A DNA stretch of 64,000 bases from SFHK01 sp963618055 (GTDB lineage Bacteria; Bacillota; Clostridia; Christensenellales; Aristaeellaceae), in NCBI GenBank assembly GCA_963618055.1, contig CAVERI010000006.1:1-64000 (forward strand). The letters run 5' to 3'. The notes under the pieces were generated by a model. It saw nothing but the letters and a program-made list of their open reading frames with translations, was not told where the DNA came from and made no database searches. How positions within the stretch are numbered: position 1 is the first letter of the stretch; each line of letters starts with the position of its first letter. This document shows positions 7,875-15,720 of this stretch, one piece after another. A program made the translations under genes and the position numbers.

Positions 7875-9569
7875 TTACACGTCCTTGGTCTTCAGGGTCA
7901 CGCTGTGGTGATACGGCGTGAAGGCGGTCATGGCGATAAAGAAGTGGTCATCGTCCACGCCCAGCGTGCCGCGAAGGTGCTCGCCCGCGTGATGCGCGCG
8001 GAAGCCGCCCTGCACGGAGAAGCCGGAGTGATCGTCGAAGATGTATTCCGAATCGCCCTTCTGGAAGAAGTAGTCGCCGCCGTGCGTGCGGGCGATCAGG
8101 CTGTCGGTCAGATAATGTCCGCCCGGCTCAAACAGAAGCTCCAGCTTGCTGGGGATGTTTTCGCAGCCCTCGCCGGATACGTCCAGCGTCATGCCGTCCG
8201 AAAGCAGGTGAATGCGAACAACCATGTTCAAGTCCTGCATGGCGACGTTTTCGCGCTTGGAGTGATCCATCTTTGTCCAGTCGCTGGTTTCGGGCTTCTC
8301 GGGCAGCGGGCGCTTGTAGCCCCAGCGGTCGTGGAAGCGCAGCTCGTAGCCGTCCTCGGTCCGGGTAAGTGTCTGCGCGGCGAACTGGCCGCGGGCGAAG
8401 AAGGAGCCCGCCATTCGCACGTAGCCCGCGTGGTTCTTATACTGAAACTTGATGAACACCGGGCGCTCCTTAACGATGGTCAGCGCGAAATCGCCCTCGC
8501 GGAAGCGCGCCACGCCGCTGGCCTCGTAGAAGCGGTTGAAGCTGAAGCTCGGCGCGGCCGGCTGAATTTTCGCAAGCCGCGCGCGAAGGCCGGGGTTCAG
8601 AAGCATTTCGGAAAACTGCTCGCAGTACGGAGAGCTGGAGCGCTGTTTAAGCGAGAACTGACCGCAGTACGACGCGCAGGAGCCTCCTCCAAGCTGCTCC
8701 AGCATGCGGTCTGCCACCCACGCGAACTCACCGTCGCCGGTCACCAGCGCCATTTGGAGGAAATTGCCGTAGTACATCGTCCAGTCGGGCGCCTTGCCCA
8801 CGTCCTGCCGACGGGAGTTGATGGTGGAAAGCGTGCCGTCCGGCTCCACGTAGGTGAGAATCATGCGCAGGTTGCGCTTCACGTGCTCGTACAGCTCGGG
8901 CATATCCAGCTCCCGCGCCATCATGCTCAGCGAGCGGTCGCAGATGGCGTTGTACATGCCGGAGGAGCGTTCGGTGTATTCGCCGTTTTCATCGCAGTCA
9001 ATGCCCTCGCGCAGGAAGTCGTCGATGTGCGCGCGGCAGTCCTCGCGTCCAAGCAGCCGCCAGCAATAGGCCAGCGCGGCGCTGATGACCCAGCGGTGGT
9101 TGGGCGTGTGGAAGCCCAGATTGACCATGGAATCCGCCGCGCCGTTCAGATAGCGCAGAATTTCGGCCTCCAGCGCGTCCTCGTCGGGTGTGTGGCGCGT
9201 GAACGCCTTCATGACCTTGCAGGCCGGGCCAAGCTCATGCACGGTGAAGGCGGTCTCCGCGGAATCGTGGAAGTTTGTTTCCAAGAGGTCGAGCGAGCCG
9301 TCCTCGTGCTGGCGGGCGTTCGTCCAGCGCATGGCCAAAAGCGCGCGGCGCAGGAGCGTGTCGTCGTGATAATAGCGGGAGTCGGGCGTGTAATACGCCT
9401 CTGCGAACTGCTTTGTCAGTGAAATGCCGGTGCAGGGCTCGTTGTAGCCGCGGGCGACGTCCCAGAACGTGCCATAGCTGGCGCTGGCCTCGTCCATGCA
9501 TTGCAGGCGCAGGCTGTTTTCCACACACTCGTCCATAAAATGTACGTTGGCCAGATAATGATTCAGCAT
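7875..9569 (-). CDS. Unrecognised (alpha/alpha)-toroid-like putative glycan-active enzyme, copy 1
   Basis: A 564-residue protein without signal peptide that I cannot assign to a named family. The first 330 residues look like a helical toroid; the C-terminal 230 look beta-rich. Conserved polar motifs shared with the upstream paralogue are DLLETNFHDS, FHTPNHRW and GEYTERS, which recall the Asn/His/Tyr/Arg constellation of toroid-fold polysaccharide lyases (inference). Start: ATG after AAAGGTAGG. It lies nine bases downstream of the paralogue, so the two form an operon. Its C-terminal 209 codons are nearly identical in DNA to those of the neighbour. A function in cytoplasmic breakdown of imported oligosaccharides is possible but unproven. 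Confidence 0.6.
   Translation of the reverse strand: MLNHYLANVHFMDECVENSLRLQCMDEASASYGTFWDVARGYNEPCTGISLTKQFAEAYYTPDSRYYHDDTLLRRALLAMRWTNARQHEDGSLDLLETNFHDSAETAFTVHELGPACKVMKAFTRHTPDEDALEAEILRYLNGAADSMVNLGFHTPNHRWVISAALAYCWRLLGREDCRAHIDDFLREGIDCDENGEYTERSSGMYNAICDRSLSMMARELDMPELYEHVKRNLRMILTYVEPDGTLSTINSRRQDVGKAPDWTMYYGNFLQMALVTGDGEFAWVADRMLEQLGGGSCASYCGQFSLKQRSSSPYCEQFSEMLLNPGLRARLAKIQPAAPSFSFNRFYEASGVARFREGDFALTIVKERPVFIKFQYKNHAGYVRMAGSFFARGQFAAQTLTRTEDGYELRFHDRWGYKRPLPEKPETSDWTKMDHSKRENVAMQDLNMVVRIHLLSDGMTLDVSGEGCENIPSKLELLFEPGGHYLTDSLIARTHGGDYFFQKGDSEYIFDDHSGFSVQGGFRAHHAGEHLRGTLGVDDDHFFIAMTAFTPYHHSVTLKTKDV
7908..8533. repeat. Near-identical 626-bp block, copy 1 (direct repeat)
   Basis: This block matches 9612-10237 at a constant offset of 1704 bp. 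Reading the two side by side I find a single difference (A at 7950, G at 9654), which is synonymous. It covers the 3' third of the toroid-like gene. Confidence 0.92.
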
Positions 9570-9578
9570 TTTGAATGC

Positions 9579-11249
9579 CTACCTTTCTATGGTTTTCACG
9601 GTCACATGCCCGTGATACGGCGTGAAGGCGGTCATGGCGATAAAGAAGTGGTCGTCGTCCACGCCCAGCGTGCCGCGAAGGTGCTCGCCCGCGTGATGCG
9701 CGCGGAAGCCGCCCTGCACGGAGAAGCCGGAGTGATCGTCGAAGATGTATTCCGAATCGCCCTTCTGGAAGAAGTAGTCGCCGCCGTGCGTGCGGGCGAT
9801 CAGGCTGTCGGTCAGATAATGTCCGCCCGGCTCAAACAGAAGCTCCAGCTTGCTGGGGATGTTTTCGCAGCCCTCGCCGGATACGTCCAGCGTCATGCCG
9901 TCCGAAAGCAGGTGAATGCGAACAACCATGTTCAAGTCCTGCATGGCGACGTTTTCGCGCTTGGAGTGATCCATCTTTGTCCAGTCGCTGGTTTCGGGCT
10001 TCTCGGGCAGCGGGCGCTTGTAGCCCCAGCGGTCGTGGAAGCGCAGCTCGTAGCCGTCCTCGGTCCGGGTAAGTGTCTGCGCGGCGAACTGGCCGCGGGC
10101 GAAGAAGGAGCCCGCCATTCGCACGTAGCCCGCGTGGTTCTTATACTGAAACTTGATGAACACCGGGCGCTCCTTAACGATGGTCAGCGCGAAATCGCCC
10201 TCGCGGAAGCGCGCCACGCCGCTGGCCTCGTAGAAGCAATTGTAGTTGAAGCTCGGCGCGGTCGGCGCAATCGCGTCGAAGCCGTCGCGGTAGGCCGGGT
10301 TCAGAAGCATTTCGGCGAACTGCTCGAAATACGTAAGCTCGCGGCTCGTGGGCTTCGCTTCGCGCGTTTCTATCTGCGCGAGCATGCGGTCTGCCACCCA
10401 CGCAAATTCGCCGTCGCCGGTCAAAATCGCCATTTCGAGGAAATTGCTGTAGTAGCCGCACCAGTCGGACGCCTTGCCCATGTCCTGCCGGCGGGAGTTG
10501 ATGGTGGACATCGTGTCGTCCGGCTCCACATAGGTAAGAATCATGCGCAGGTTGCGTTTCACGTGCTCGTACAGCTCGGGCATGTCCAGCTCGCGCGCCA
10601 TGACCAGCAGGGAGCGGTTGCATATGAAGTTGTAATTTCCGGCGGAGCGCTCGGTGTATTCGCCGTTTTCGTCGCAGTCAATGCCCTCGCGCAGGAAATC
10701 GTCGATGTGCGCGCGGCAGTCCTCGCGGCCAAGCAAATGCCAGCAGTAGGCCAGTGACGCGCTGATCGCCCAGCGGTGGTTGGGCGTGTGGAAGCCCAGA
10801 TTCACCATCGCGTCCGCCGCGCCGCTTAAATAGCGCCGCACGGCGGTTTCCAGCGCGTCCTCGGCGGGCGTGTGCCGCGTGAGCGCCTTCATGGCCTTGT
10901 ATGCCGGGCCAAGGTCGAACACGCTGAACGCGCTTTCGCAGGAATCATGAAAATTGGTCTCCAGAAGGTCAATCGAGCCGTCCTCGTACTGACGGGAAAT
11001 GGAAAACTCCACGGCCAGCCGCGCGCGCTCGAGCAGGCGCGCGTCGCCGGAGAATTTCGATTCCGGCGTGTAATACGCCTCGATCAGCTGCTTCGCCATA
11101 TGCACGCCGCCGATGGCCAGATTAAGCCCGGTCGCCACGTTTAGGAACGTGCCGCGGCATGGGCTGTCCGCCTCCGTGCGCTGCAATTCAAAAAGCCGCT
11201 CCACATTGGCGTCCAAAAGTCGAACATTTGCAAGATAGTGATTTTGCAT
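9579..11249 (-). CDS. Unrecognised (alpha/alpha)-toroid-like putative glycan-active enzyme, copy 2
   Basis: A 556-residue paralogue of the downstream gene and first of the pair in transcription order. It shares the motifs DLLETNFHDS, FHTPNHRW and GEYTERS in an N-terminal half that is clearly diverged from copy 1, while residues from about FYEASGVARF to the end are almost the same. Start: ATG at 11249 after GAGGGAAG. A palindrome-embedded promoter lies 38 bases upstream. No signal peptide. The M29 aminopeptidase gene lies upstream on the same strand. Family and substrate are not recognised; a polysaccharide-lyase-like role is only suggested by the Asn-His-Arg and Tyr motifs. Confidence 0.6.
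   Translation of the reverse strand: MQNHYLANVRLLDANVERLFELQRTEADSPCRGTFLNVATGLNLAIGGVHMAKQLIEAYYTPESKFSGDARLLERARLAVEFSISRQYEDGSIDLLETNFHDSCESAFSVFDLGPAYKAMKALTRHTPAEDALETAVRRYLSGAADAMVNLGFHTPNHRWAISASLAYCWHLLGREDCRAHIDDFLREGIDCDENGEYTERSAGNYNFICNRSLLVMARELDMPELYEHVKRNLRMILTYVEPDDTMSTINSRRQDMGKASDWCGYYSNFLEMAILTGDGEFAWVADRMLAQIETREAKPTSRELTYFEQFAEMLLNPAYRDGFDAIAPTAPSFNYNCFYEASGVARFREGDFALTIVKERPVFIKFQYKNHAGYVRMAGSFFARGQFAAQTLTRTEDGYELRFHDRWGYKRPLPEKPETSDWTKMDHSKRENVAMQDLNMVVRIHLLSDGMTLDVSGEGCENIPSKLELLFEPGGHYLTDSLIARTHGGDYFFQKGDSEYIFDDHSGFSVQGGFRAHHAGEHLRGTLGVDDDHFFIAMTAFTPYHGHVTVKTIER
9612..10237. repeat. Near-identical 626-bp block, copy 2 (direct repeat)
   Basis: Partner of the block at 7908-8533, with one synonymous difference seen. 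The flanking coding sequence on the N-terminal side is diverged, so the boundary near 10237 is sharp. Confidence 0.92.
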
Positions 11250-11286
11250 GATGCTTCCCTCGCAATTTCCACACGTATTTGAGAAA

Positions 11287-11331
11287 ATGATAGCACGCGC
11301 CCCCGTTCATGTCAACCTTGAACGGGGGCGC
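11287..11331 (-). promoter_or_regulatory. Promoter embedded in a long palindrome (operator candidate)
   Basis: On the minus strand TTGACA (11315-11310), a 17-bp spacer and TATCAT (11292-11287) form a good sigma-A promoter for the toroid-like pair. The -35 hexamer lies in the centre of a perfect 13-bp inverted repeat, GCGCCCCCGTTCA at 11297-11309 and its complement at 11319-11331. A bound dimeric repressor would cover the promoter. The repeat could alternatively be a terminator for the M29 gene, but it lacks a T-run. Confidence 0.65.
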
Positions 11332-11377
11332 ATCGTTCGATTTGCAAACTGCTTTCGCTTCGTTGCAATGTGAAAAA

Positions 11378-12622
11378 TTACCGGCCTGCGCCGTCCGCCC
11401 AGCTGCCGTTTGTGAAGATGTCGGCGGTCGTGCCGTCGGCGCGGTGGCCGACGATGCGCAGGTCGTCCGAGCCGATCATGAAGTCCACGTGAATCAGCGA
11501 ATCGTTGATGCCGCGCTTCAGAAGCTCGTCCTGCGACAAATCCAGATAGCCGTCCAGCACCTCGCCGAAGCCCTGACCGACGGCCATATGGCAGCAGGCG
11601 TTTTCGTCAAACAGGGTGTTGAGGAACAGAAGGCCGGTCTGGTTGATCGGCGATTCCTTCGGCACCAGCGCCACCTCGCCCAGCATCGAAGCGCCCTCGT
11701 CCATGCGGAACATCCTTTCGAGAATCTCGCCGCCCTTCCTCGCGCGGCACGAAGCTACGCGGCCGTTTTCAAAGCGCACCGTGAAATCCTCAATCAGCTG
11801 TCCCGCCCAGCTCAGCGGCTTGGTCGCCACCAGTGTGCCCTCGCAGTCGCCGCGCATGGGGCTGGTGAAGACCTCCTCGGTGGGCATGTTGGGCACGTAG
11901 TACGCGCCGTTTTCGTGGTTCACGTCGCCCGCGCCGCACCATTTCGCGCCCGGAATCAGGCCGACGCGGAAATTGGTGCCGTTCGTGCTTTCATAGGTAA
12001 GATGCGTGAAGCTCTGCGCGTTCAGCCAGCGCGCCCGCGCCTCGCACGCGGCGCTGTGCGCCTGCCAGATTTCCACCGGGTCTTCCGCGCGATCCAGATA
12101 CACGCAGTGCAGAATCGCGTCCCACAGCCGTTGCACGGCCTCGTCCTCCGGAAGGTGCGGGAACACCTTGTGCGCCCACGCCGGGGACGCGGCGGCGACG
12201 ATCAGCCACTGGTGGCGGCCGTCGATGCGGTCGCGGTACGGCTTCAGCACCTTGCCGCGCATGCGGCGAACCTCGGAAAGCACGTCGGCGGAGATGCCGC
12301 GCAGCTCGTCCGGGTCGGCGGAGGCGATCATGATGCGCACGGGAAGTGTCTCGGCCATTTCCTTCGCGCGCGCTTCCTCCCATTCGCGCACCGTGCCCAA
12401 CGTCCGCGCGTCGGCATACTGATAGTGCAGCCGGTTCACCGGGCCGCAGCTCCACGTGACGTCCACGTATTTTGCGCCCGCCTTATAGCATTCCTCCACG
12501 ACCGCGCGCACCAGCTCCGCCTGATCGATCTCCGCGGTCACGCGAACCTCCTGCCCCTTCTGCACGTTCGCGCCGATGCGAACGATGACGCGCGCGTATT
12601 TTTCAAAATCGATGTGTCCCAT
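11378..12622 (-). CDS. M29-family metallo-aminopeptidase
   Basis: A 414-residue cytosolic exopeptidase of the AmpS/PepS/aminopeptidase T type, which removes N-terminal residues from peptides with a two-metal centre. The family motifs are visible: YESTNGTNFRVGL, the metal ligand Glu in LGEVALV, His in ENACCHMAVGQGF, and His/Asp in LIHVDFMIGS. Length is normal for the family (about 410). The ATG at 12622 follows an AGGGAGGA site. It lies 53 bases downstream of the histidine kinase gene in the same direction and could be co-transcribed with the two-component genes. Confidence 0.9.
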   Translation of the reverse strand: MGHIDFEKYARVIVRIGANVQKGQEVRVTAEIDQAELVRAVVEECYKAGAKYVDVTWSCGPVNRLHYQYADARTLGTVREWEEARAKEMAETLPVRIMIASADPDELRGISADVLSEVRRMRGKVLKPYRDRIDGRHQWLIVAAASPAWAHKVFPHLPEDEAVQRLWDAILHCVYLDRAEDPVEIWQAHSAACEARARWLNAQSFTHLTYESTNGTNFRVGLIPGAKWCGAGDVNHENGAYYVPNMPTEEVFTSPMRGDCEGTLVATKPLSWAGQLIEDFTVRFENGRVASCRARKGGEILERMFRMDEGASMLGEVALVPKESPINQTGLLFLNTLFDENACCHMAVGQGFGEVLDGYLDLSQDELLKRGINDSLIHVDFMIGSDDLRIVGHRADGTTADIFTNGSWADGAGR

Positions 12623-12675
12623 GTGAATGTCCTCCCTGTGTGTCCTTCTGTGTCAGCCGCGCCGGAAAGAGGCGG

Positions 12676-13662
12676 CTATTCGCGAACGCCGCGCTGCGTG
12701 AAATCGATGTGGATGGCCGTGCCGCGCCCCGGCTCGGATTCGGCGGAAATGGCGTGGCCGAGCTTCGTGAGCACCTTTTTGCTCAGATACAGCCCGATGC
12801 CGCTCGCCTTCAGGTCGCTGCGTCCGTTTAGCCCCGTGTAGCCCTTTTCGAACACGCGCGGCAGATCCTCCGGCGCGATGCCGATGCCCGTGTCCTGAAT
12901 TGTGAGCGTGTTCGGCGCGGAGCGGTAAATGCGAATGCCGCCCTCAGGCGTGTACTTGAGCGCGTTTGAAAGAATCTGCTCCAGCACGAACACCAGCCAT
13001 TTTTCGTCGCTCACGGCGGAAAGCCCGGTTTCCTCGTAGGTCAGCTTCAGCCTGCGCGCGATAAACTCTCCGGCGAACGGCCGCACGGCGCGCTTCACCG
13101 CGTCGTCGATGCACAGCCTGCGCAAAAGATAGTCCGTCGACGGCGATTCCACGCGCAGGTAGGCCATCACCATTTCCACATAGCGCTCCACGCGCATAAG
13201 GTCGCTTAAAAGCCTTCGCGAAAGCGGCGAATCCTCGTTTTTCAGGTTCAGGCGCATGGCGGCAATGGGCGTTTTGATCTGGTGCGCCCACGTGGTGTAG
13301 TAATCGCACATATCCTGATAGCGCCGATCCTGCCGCGTCTGCCGTTCGGCTTCACGCGCTTCCAGCATCTGAAGCAGCGCCTGATAGTCCGCCTCCAGCG
13401 CGTCGGCGGGCGCGGGCAGCTCGAATGCCATTCCTTCCTCAAACCTCAAAAGCCGCGCAAGCTGCGCGTGCCGCCGCCGGAATTTCAGAAAATCCGCCGT
13501 GAGCGCGCCCAGCCCGATCAGCGCGGCCAGCGCCGAGGGATACAAAAGCGCCTGCCTTGGCATCCCATACAGAAAAAACACCAGCGGGAACGCGAGCAGC
13601 GCCGCCGCGAACGCGCACAGGGGCAGGCGGCGGGAGCGCAGGTAGGCAAGAAAGAACCGCAT
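12676..13662 (-). CDS. BceS-like sensor histidine kinase
   Basis: A 328-residue membrane kinase with two close N-terminal helices (about residues 13-30 and 36-55) and almost no extracellular loop, the intramembrane-sensing layout typical of BceS/VraS-like kinases. The H-box is TTWAHQIKTPIAAM, the N-box is EQILSNALKYT, and G-boxes are DTGIGI and GIGLYLSKK. It follows its response regulator by nine bases. In most Firmicutes such kinases pair with a BceAB-type peptide-antibiotic ABC transporter that acts as the real sensor. None is adjacent here; the next gene is an aminopeptidase. Confidence 0.9.
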   Translation of the reverse strand: MRFFLAYLRSRRLPLCAFAAALLAFPLVFFLYGMPRQALLYPSALAALIGLGALTADFLKFRRRHAQLARLLRFEEGMAFELPAPADALEADYQALLQMLEAREAERQTRQDRRYQDMCDYYTTWAHQIKTPIAAMRLNLKNEDSPLSRRLLSDLMRVERYVEMVMAYLRVESPSTDYLLRRLCIDDAVKRAVRPFAGEFIARRLKLTYEETGLSAVSDEKWLVFVLEQILSNALKYTPEGGIRIYRSAPNTLTIQDTGIGIAPEDLPRVFEKGYTGLNGRSDLKASGIGLYLSKKVLTKLGHAISAESEPGRGTAIHIDFTQRGVRE

Positions 13663-13671
13663 GCGCGCCTC

Positions 13672-14343
13672 CTATTCGATGATGTAGCCCACGCCGAAGC
13701 GCGTGGCGATAAAGCCGGTCAGCCCGGCCGCGTCCAGCTTTTTGCGCAGGCGGTTCACGTTCACCGTCAGCGTGTTTTCGTCCACAAAGCTATCCGTCTC
13801 CCACAGGCGCTCCATCAGCTTTTCGCGGCTTACCACGTTCCCGCGCTTCTCCATCAGCGCCAGCAGAATGCGAAGCTCGTTGCGCGTGAGCTCGATCGTC
13901 CTTCCCTCATATTTCAGCGTGCCGCTGCCGGCGTCCAGCACCGCCCCGCGATGCGAAAGCAGCGGAGACGGCTGCGCGAAGTCGTAGGCGCGCCGAAGCA
14001 GCGCCTGAATTTTTGCCATCAGTACGCTCATGTCAAACGGCTTGGCAATAAAATCGTCGCCGCCCATGTTCATGGCCATTACGATGTTCATGTTGTCCGC
14101 CGCCGACGACAGGAAGATAATCGGCACGCGCGAGGTTTTGCGAATTTCGCCGCACCAGTAATAGCCGCTGAAAAACGGAAGCCCGATGTCCATCAGCACG
14201 ATGTGCGGCTGAAATTGGGCGGCCTCCCCGGCCACGTCTCGGAAGTCCGACGCGATACGCACGTCGAACGCCCACCTTTCCGCCTGCGAGGCCACTGCCT
14301 CGGCAATGCCCCGATCGTCCTCAACGATGAAAATCCGCTGCAC
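13672..14343 (-). CDS. OmpR-family response regulator (BceR-like)
   Basis: A 223-residue regulator with a receiver domain (acidic pocket FIVEDD, phospho-acceptor Asp in LMDIGLPFFSG, Lys in AKPFDMS) and a C-terminal winged-helix DNA-binding domain (about residues 125-223, ending GVGYIIE). The GTG at 14343 lies eight bases after GGAGG and is preferred over the GTG at 14352, which sits inside that site. It is the first gene of the two-component unit. A -10-like TATACT lies at 14378-14373 on the same strand. Targets are unknown. Confidence 0.92.
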   Translation of the reverse strand: MQRIFIVEDDRGIAEAVASQAERWAFDVRIASDFRDVAGEAAQFQPHIVLMDIGLPFFSGYYWCGEIRKTSRVPIIFLSSAADNMNIVMAMNMGGDDFIAKPFDMSVLMAKIQALLRRAYDFAQPSPLLSHRGAVLDAGSGTLKYEGRTIELTRNELRILLALMEKRGNVVSREKLMERLWETDSFVDENTLTVNVNRLRKKLDAAGLTGFIATRFGVGYIIE

Positions 14344-14425
14344 GCGCGTCACCTCCGCCTTTTGCCTTGCCTACAGTATACCACACAATCCGCCGCGTGA
14401 AAAGCGCCGCCGTTTGGACGCATGC

Positions 14426-14465
14426 AAAACCCGCCGCGCGTTCCCGGAGAAAGGGGCGCGGCGGG
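14426..14465 (-). terminator. Intrinsic terminator after the flavoprotein gene
   Basis: CCCGCCGCGC at 14430-14439 pairs with GCGCGGCGGG at 14456-14465. Read on the minus strand the stem is followed by TTTT (14429-14426), just beyond the stop at 14473. Confidence 0.75.
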
Positions 14466-14472
14466 GGAGAGG

Positions 14473-15717
14473 TCAGTTAGCTGCGGCGGATTTTCCGGCG
14501 AGCGCGCCGGTGGAGAAGGCAATTTGCAGGTTGAAGCCGCCGGTCAGCGCGTCCACATCCAGCACCTCGCCCGCGAAGTACAGGCCGGGCAGCAGGCGGG
14601 ATTCCATGGTGGAGGGGTTCACGCCCTTCACCTGCACGCCGCCGCGGGTGATGATGGCCTCGTTCATGCCGCGCAGCGCCTTCACCGTGAGCGGCACGGC
14701 CTTGAGCGTTTTCACAAGGCGCTTGCGCTCGACGGCGGTCACGCCGTTAATGGGCTGATAGGGCGACAGGTCGCACAGCTCAAGGATCATTTCGCCCAGC
14801 GCGTGGGGCTCAAGGCCGTCCATGCACGTGCCAAGGCGCTTGTTTTTCATCTGCGAGAAGTCGCGCAGGATGCGCTGATCGAGCGCGCCCTCGTCCAGCG
14901 CGGGCTTCAGGTCGATAGACAGGCGAACGCCGGAAACGCTCTCGGGCAGGATGCTGGAAAGCGTTAAGACCAGCGGGCCGGACACGCCGAAATGCGTGAA
15001 CAGCATTTCGCCCATTTCGGAGAACAGCCTTTTCGGCTTGCCGCCGGTTTCCTGATACGCCGACAGGACGACGTTTTTCAGGCTCAACCCCATCAGCCGT
15101 TCCGGCCACGCTTCCACCGTTTCGATGGAGGTGAGCGCCGGGCGGCAGGGGGCAATGGCGTGCCCCGCGTCCTTCGCGAAGACGTAGCCGTCGCCGGTAG
15201 AGCCGGTGGTGGGATAGCTCAGGCCGCCGGTGGCGACGATGACGGAATCAAAGGCATACGTGCGGCCGTCCTCGGTTTCCACGCCCGCGGCGCGGCCGTT
15301 TTCCGACAGTACGCGCTTGACGCGCTCGTTCAGAAGCACCTTCACGCCCAGACGGCGAATTTCCCGTTCCAGCGCCAGCGTAATGTCGCTGGCGTGGTCG
15401 CTTTCCGGGAACACGCGCTCGCCGCGCTCCACCTTCAGGCGCACGCCGAGCTCCTCCAGAAGCGCCATCAGGCCGGTGTTATCCAGCGTCGCAAGCGAGG
15501 CGTACAGGAAGCGCGGGTTTCGCACGATGTTTTTCATGAACGCTTCCGGCTCGGCGGCGTTGGTCACGTTGCAGCGCCCCTTGCCGGTGATGTAAATCTT
15601 TTTGCCCAGCTTTTCGTTGCGCTCAAAGAGCGTTGCGCTCGCGCCGGAGCGGGCGGCGTAAAGGGCGGCCATCAGCCCGGCCGCGCCGCCGCCGATTACG
15701 GCAATTCGCTTGGCCAT
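14473..15717 (-). CDS. BaiN/HI0933-family FAD-dependent oxidoreductase
   Basis: A 414-residue flavoprotein of the HI0933/YhiN family, which includes BaiN proposed to act on 7-dehydroxylated bile-acid intermediates; most members are uncharacterised. Visible motifs are the dinucleotide-binding IGGGAAGLMAA at the N-terminus, GKGRCNVTN near residue 47, ATGGLSYPTTGSTGDGY near 172, and the C-terminal FAD motif AGEVLDVDALTGGFNLQIA. Length is normal. It starts three bases after the stop of the RpiR regulator, so it is co-transcribed with it; whether the regulator controls its activity is unknown. Confidence 0.88.
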   Translation of the reverse strand: MAKRIAVIGGGAAGLMAALYAARSGASATLFERNEKLGKKIYITGKGRCNVTNAAEPEAFMKNIVRNPRFLYASLATLDNTGLMALLEELGVRLKVERGERVFPESDHASDITLALEREIRRLGVKVLLNERVKRVLSENGRAAGVETEDGRTYAFDSVIVATGGLSYPTTGSTGDGYVFAKDAGHAIAPCRPALTSIETVEAWPERLMGLSLKNVVLSAYQETGGKPKRLFSEMGEMLFTHFGVSGPLVLTLSSILPESVSGVRLSIDLKPALDEGALDQRILRDFSQMKNKRLGTCMDGLEPHALGEMILELCDLSPYQPINGVTAVERKRLVKTLKAVPLTVKALRGMNEAIITRGGVQVKGVNPSTMESRLLPGLYFAGEVLDVDALTGGFNLQIAFSTGALAGKSAAAN

Positions 15718-15720
15718 GGC

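Noticed and set aside
7722..10757. Two long plus-strand frames with the same internal sequence
   Set aside because: The shared sequence is simply the antisense of the converted 626-bp block; no start signals.
11297..11331. Palindrome as a simple terminator of the M29 gene
   Set aside because: It lacks a T-run on the minus strand, and a well-spaced -35/-10 pair is built into it, so an operator/promoter reading is favoured, though not proven.
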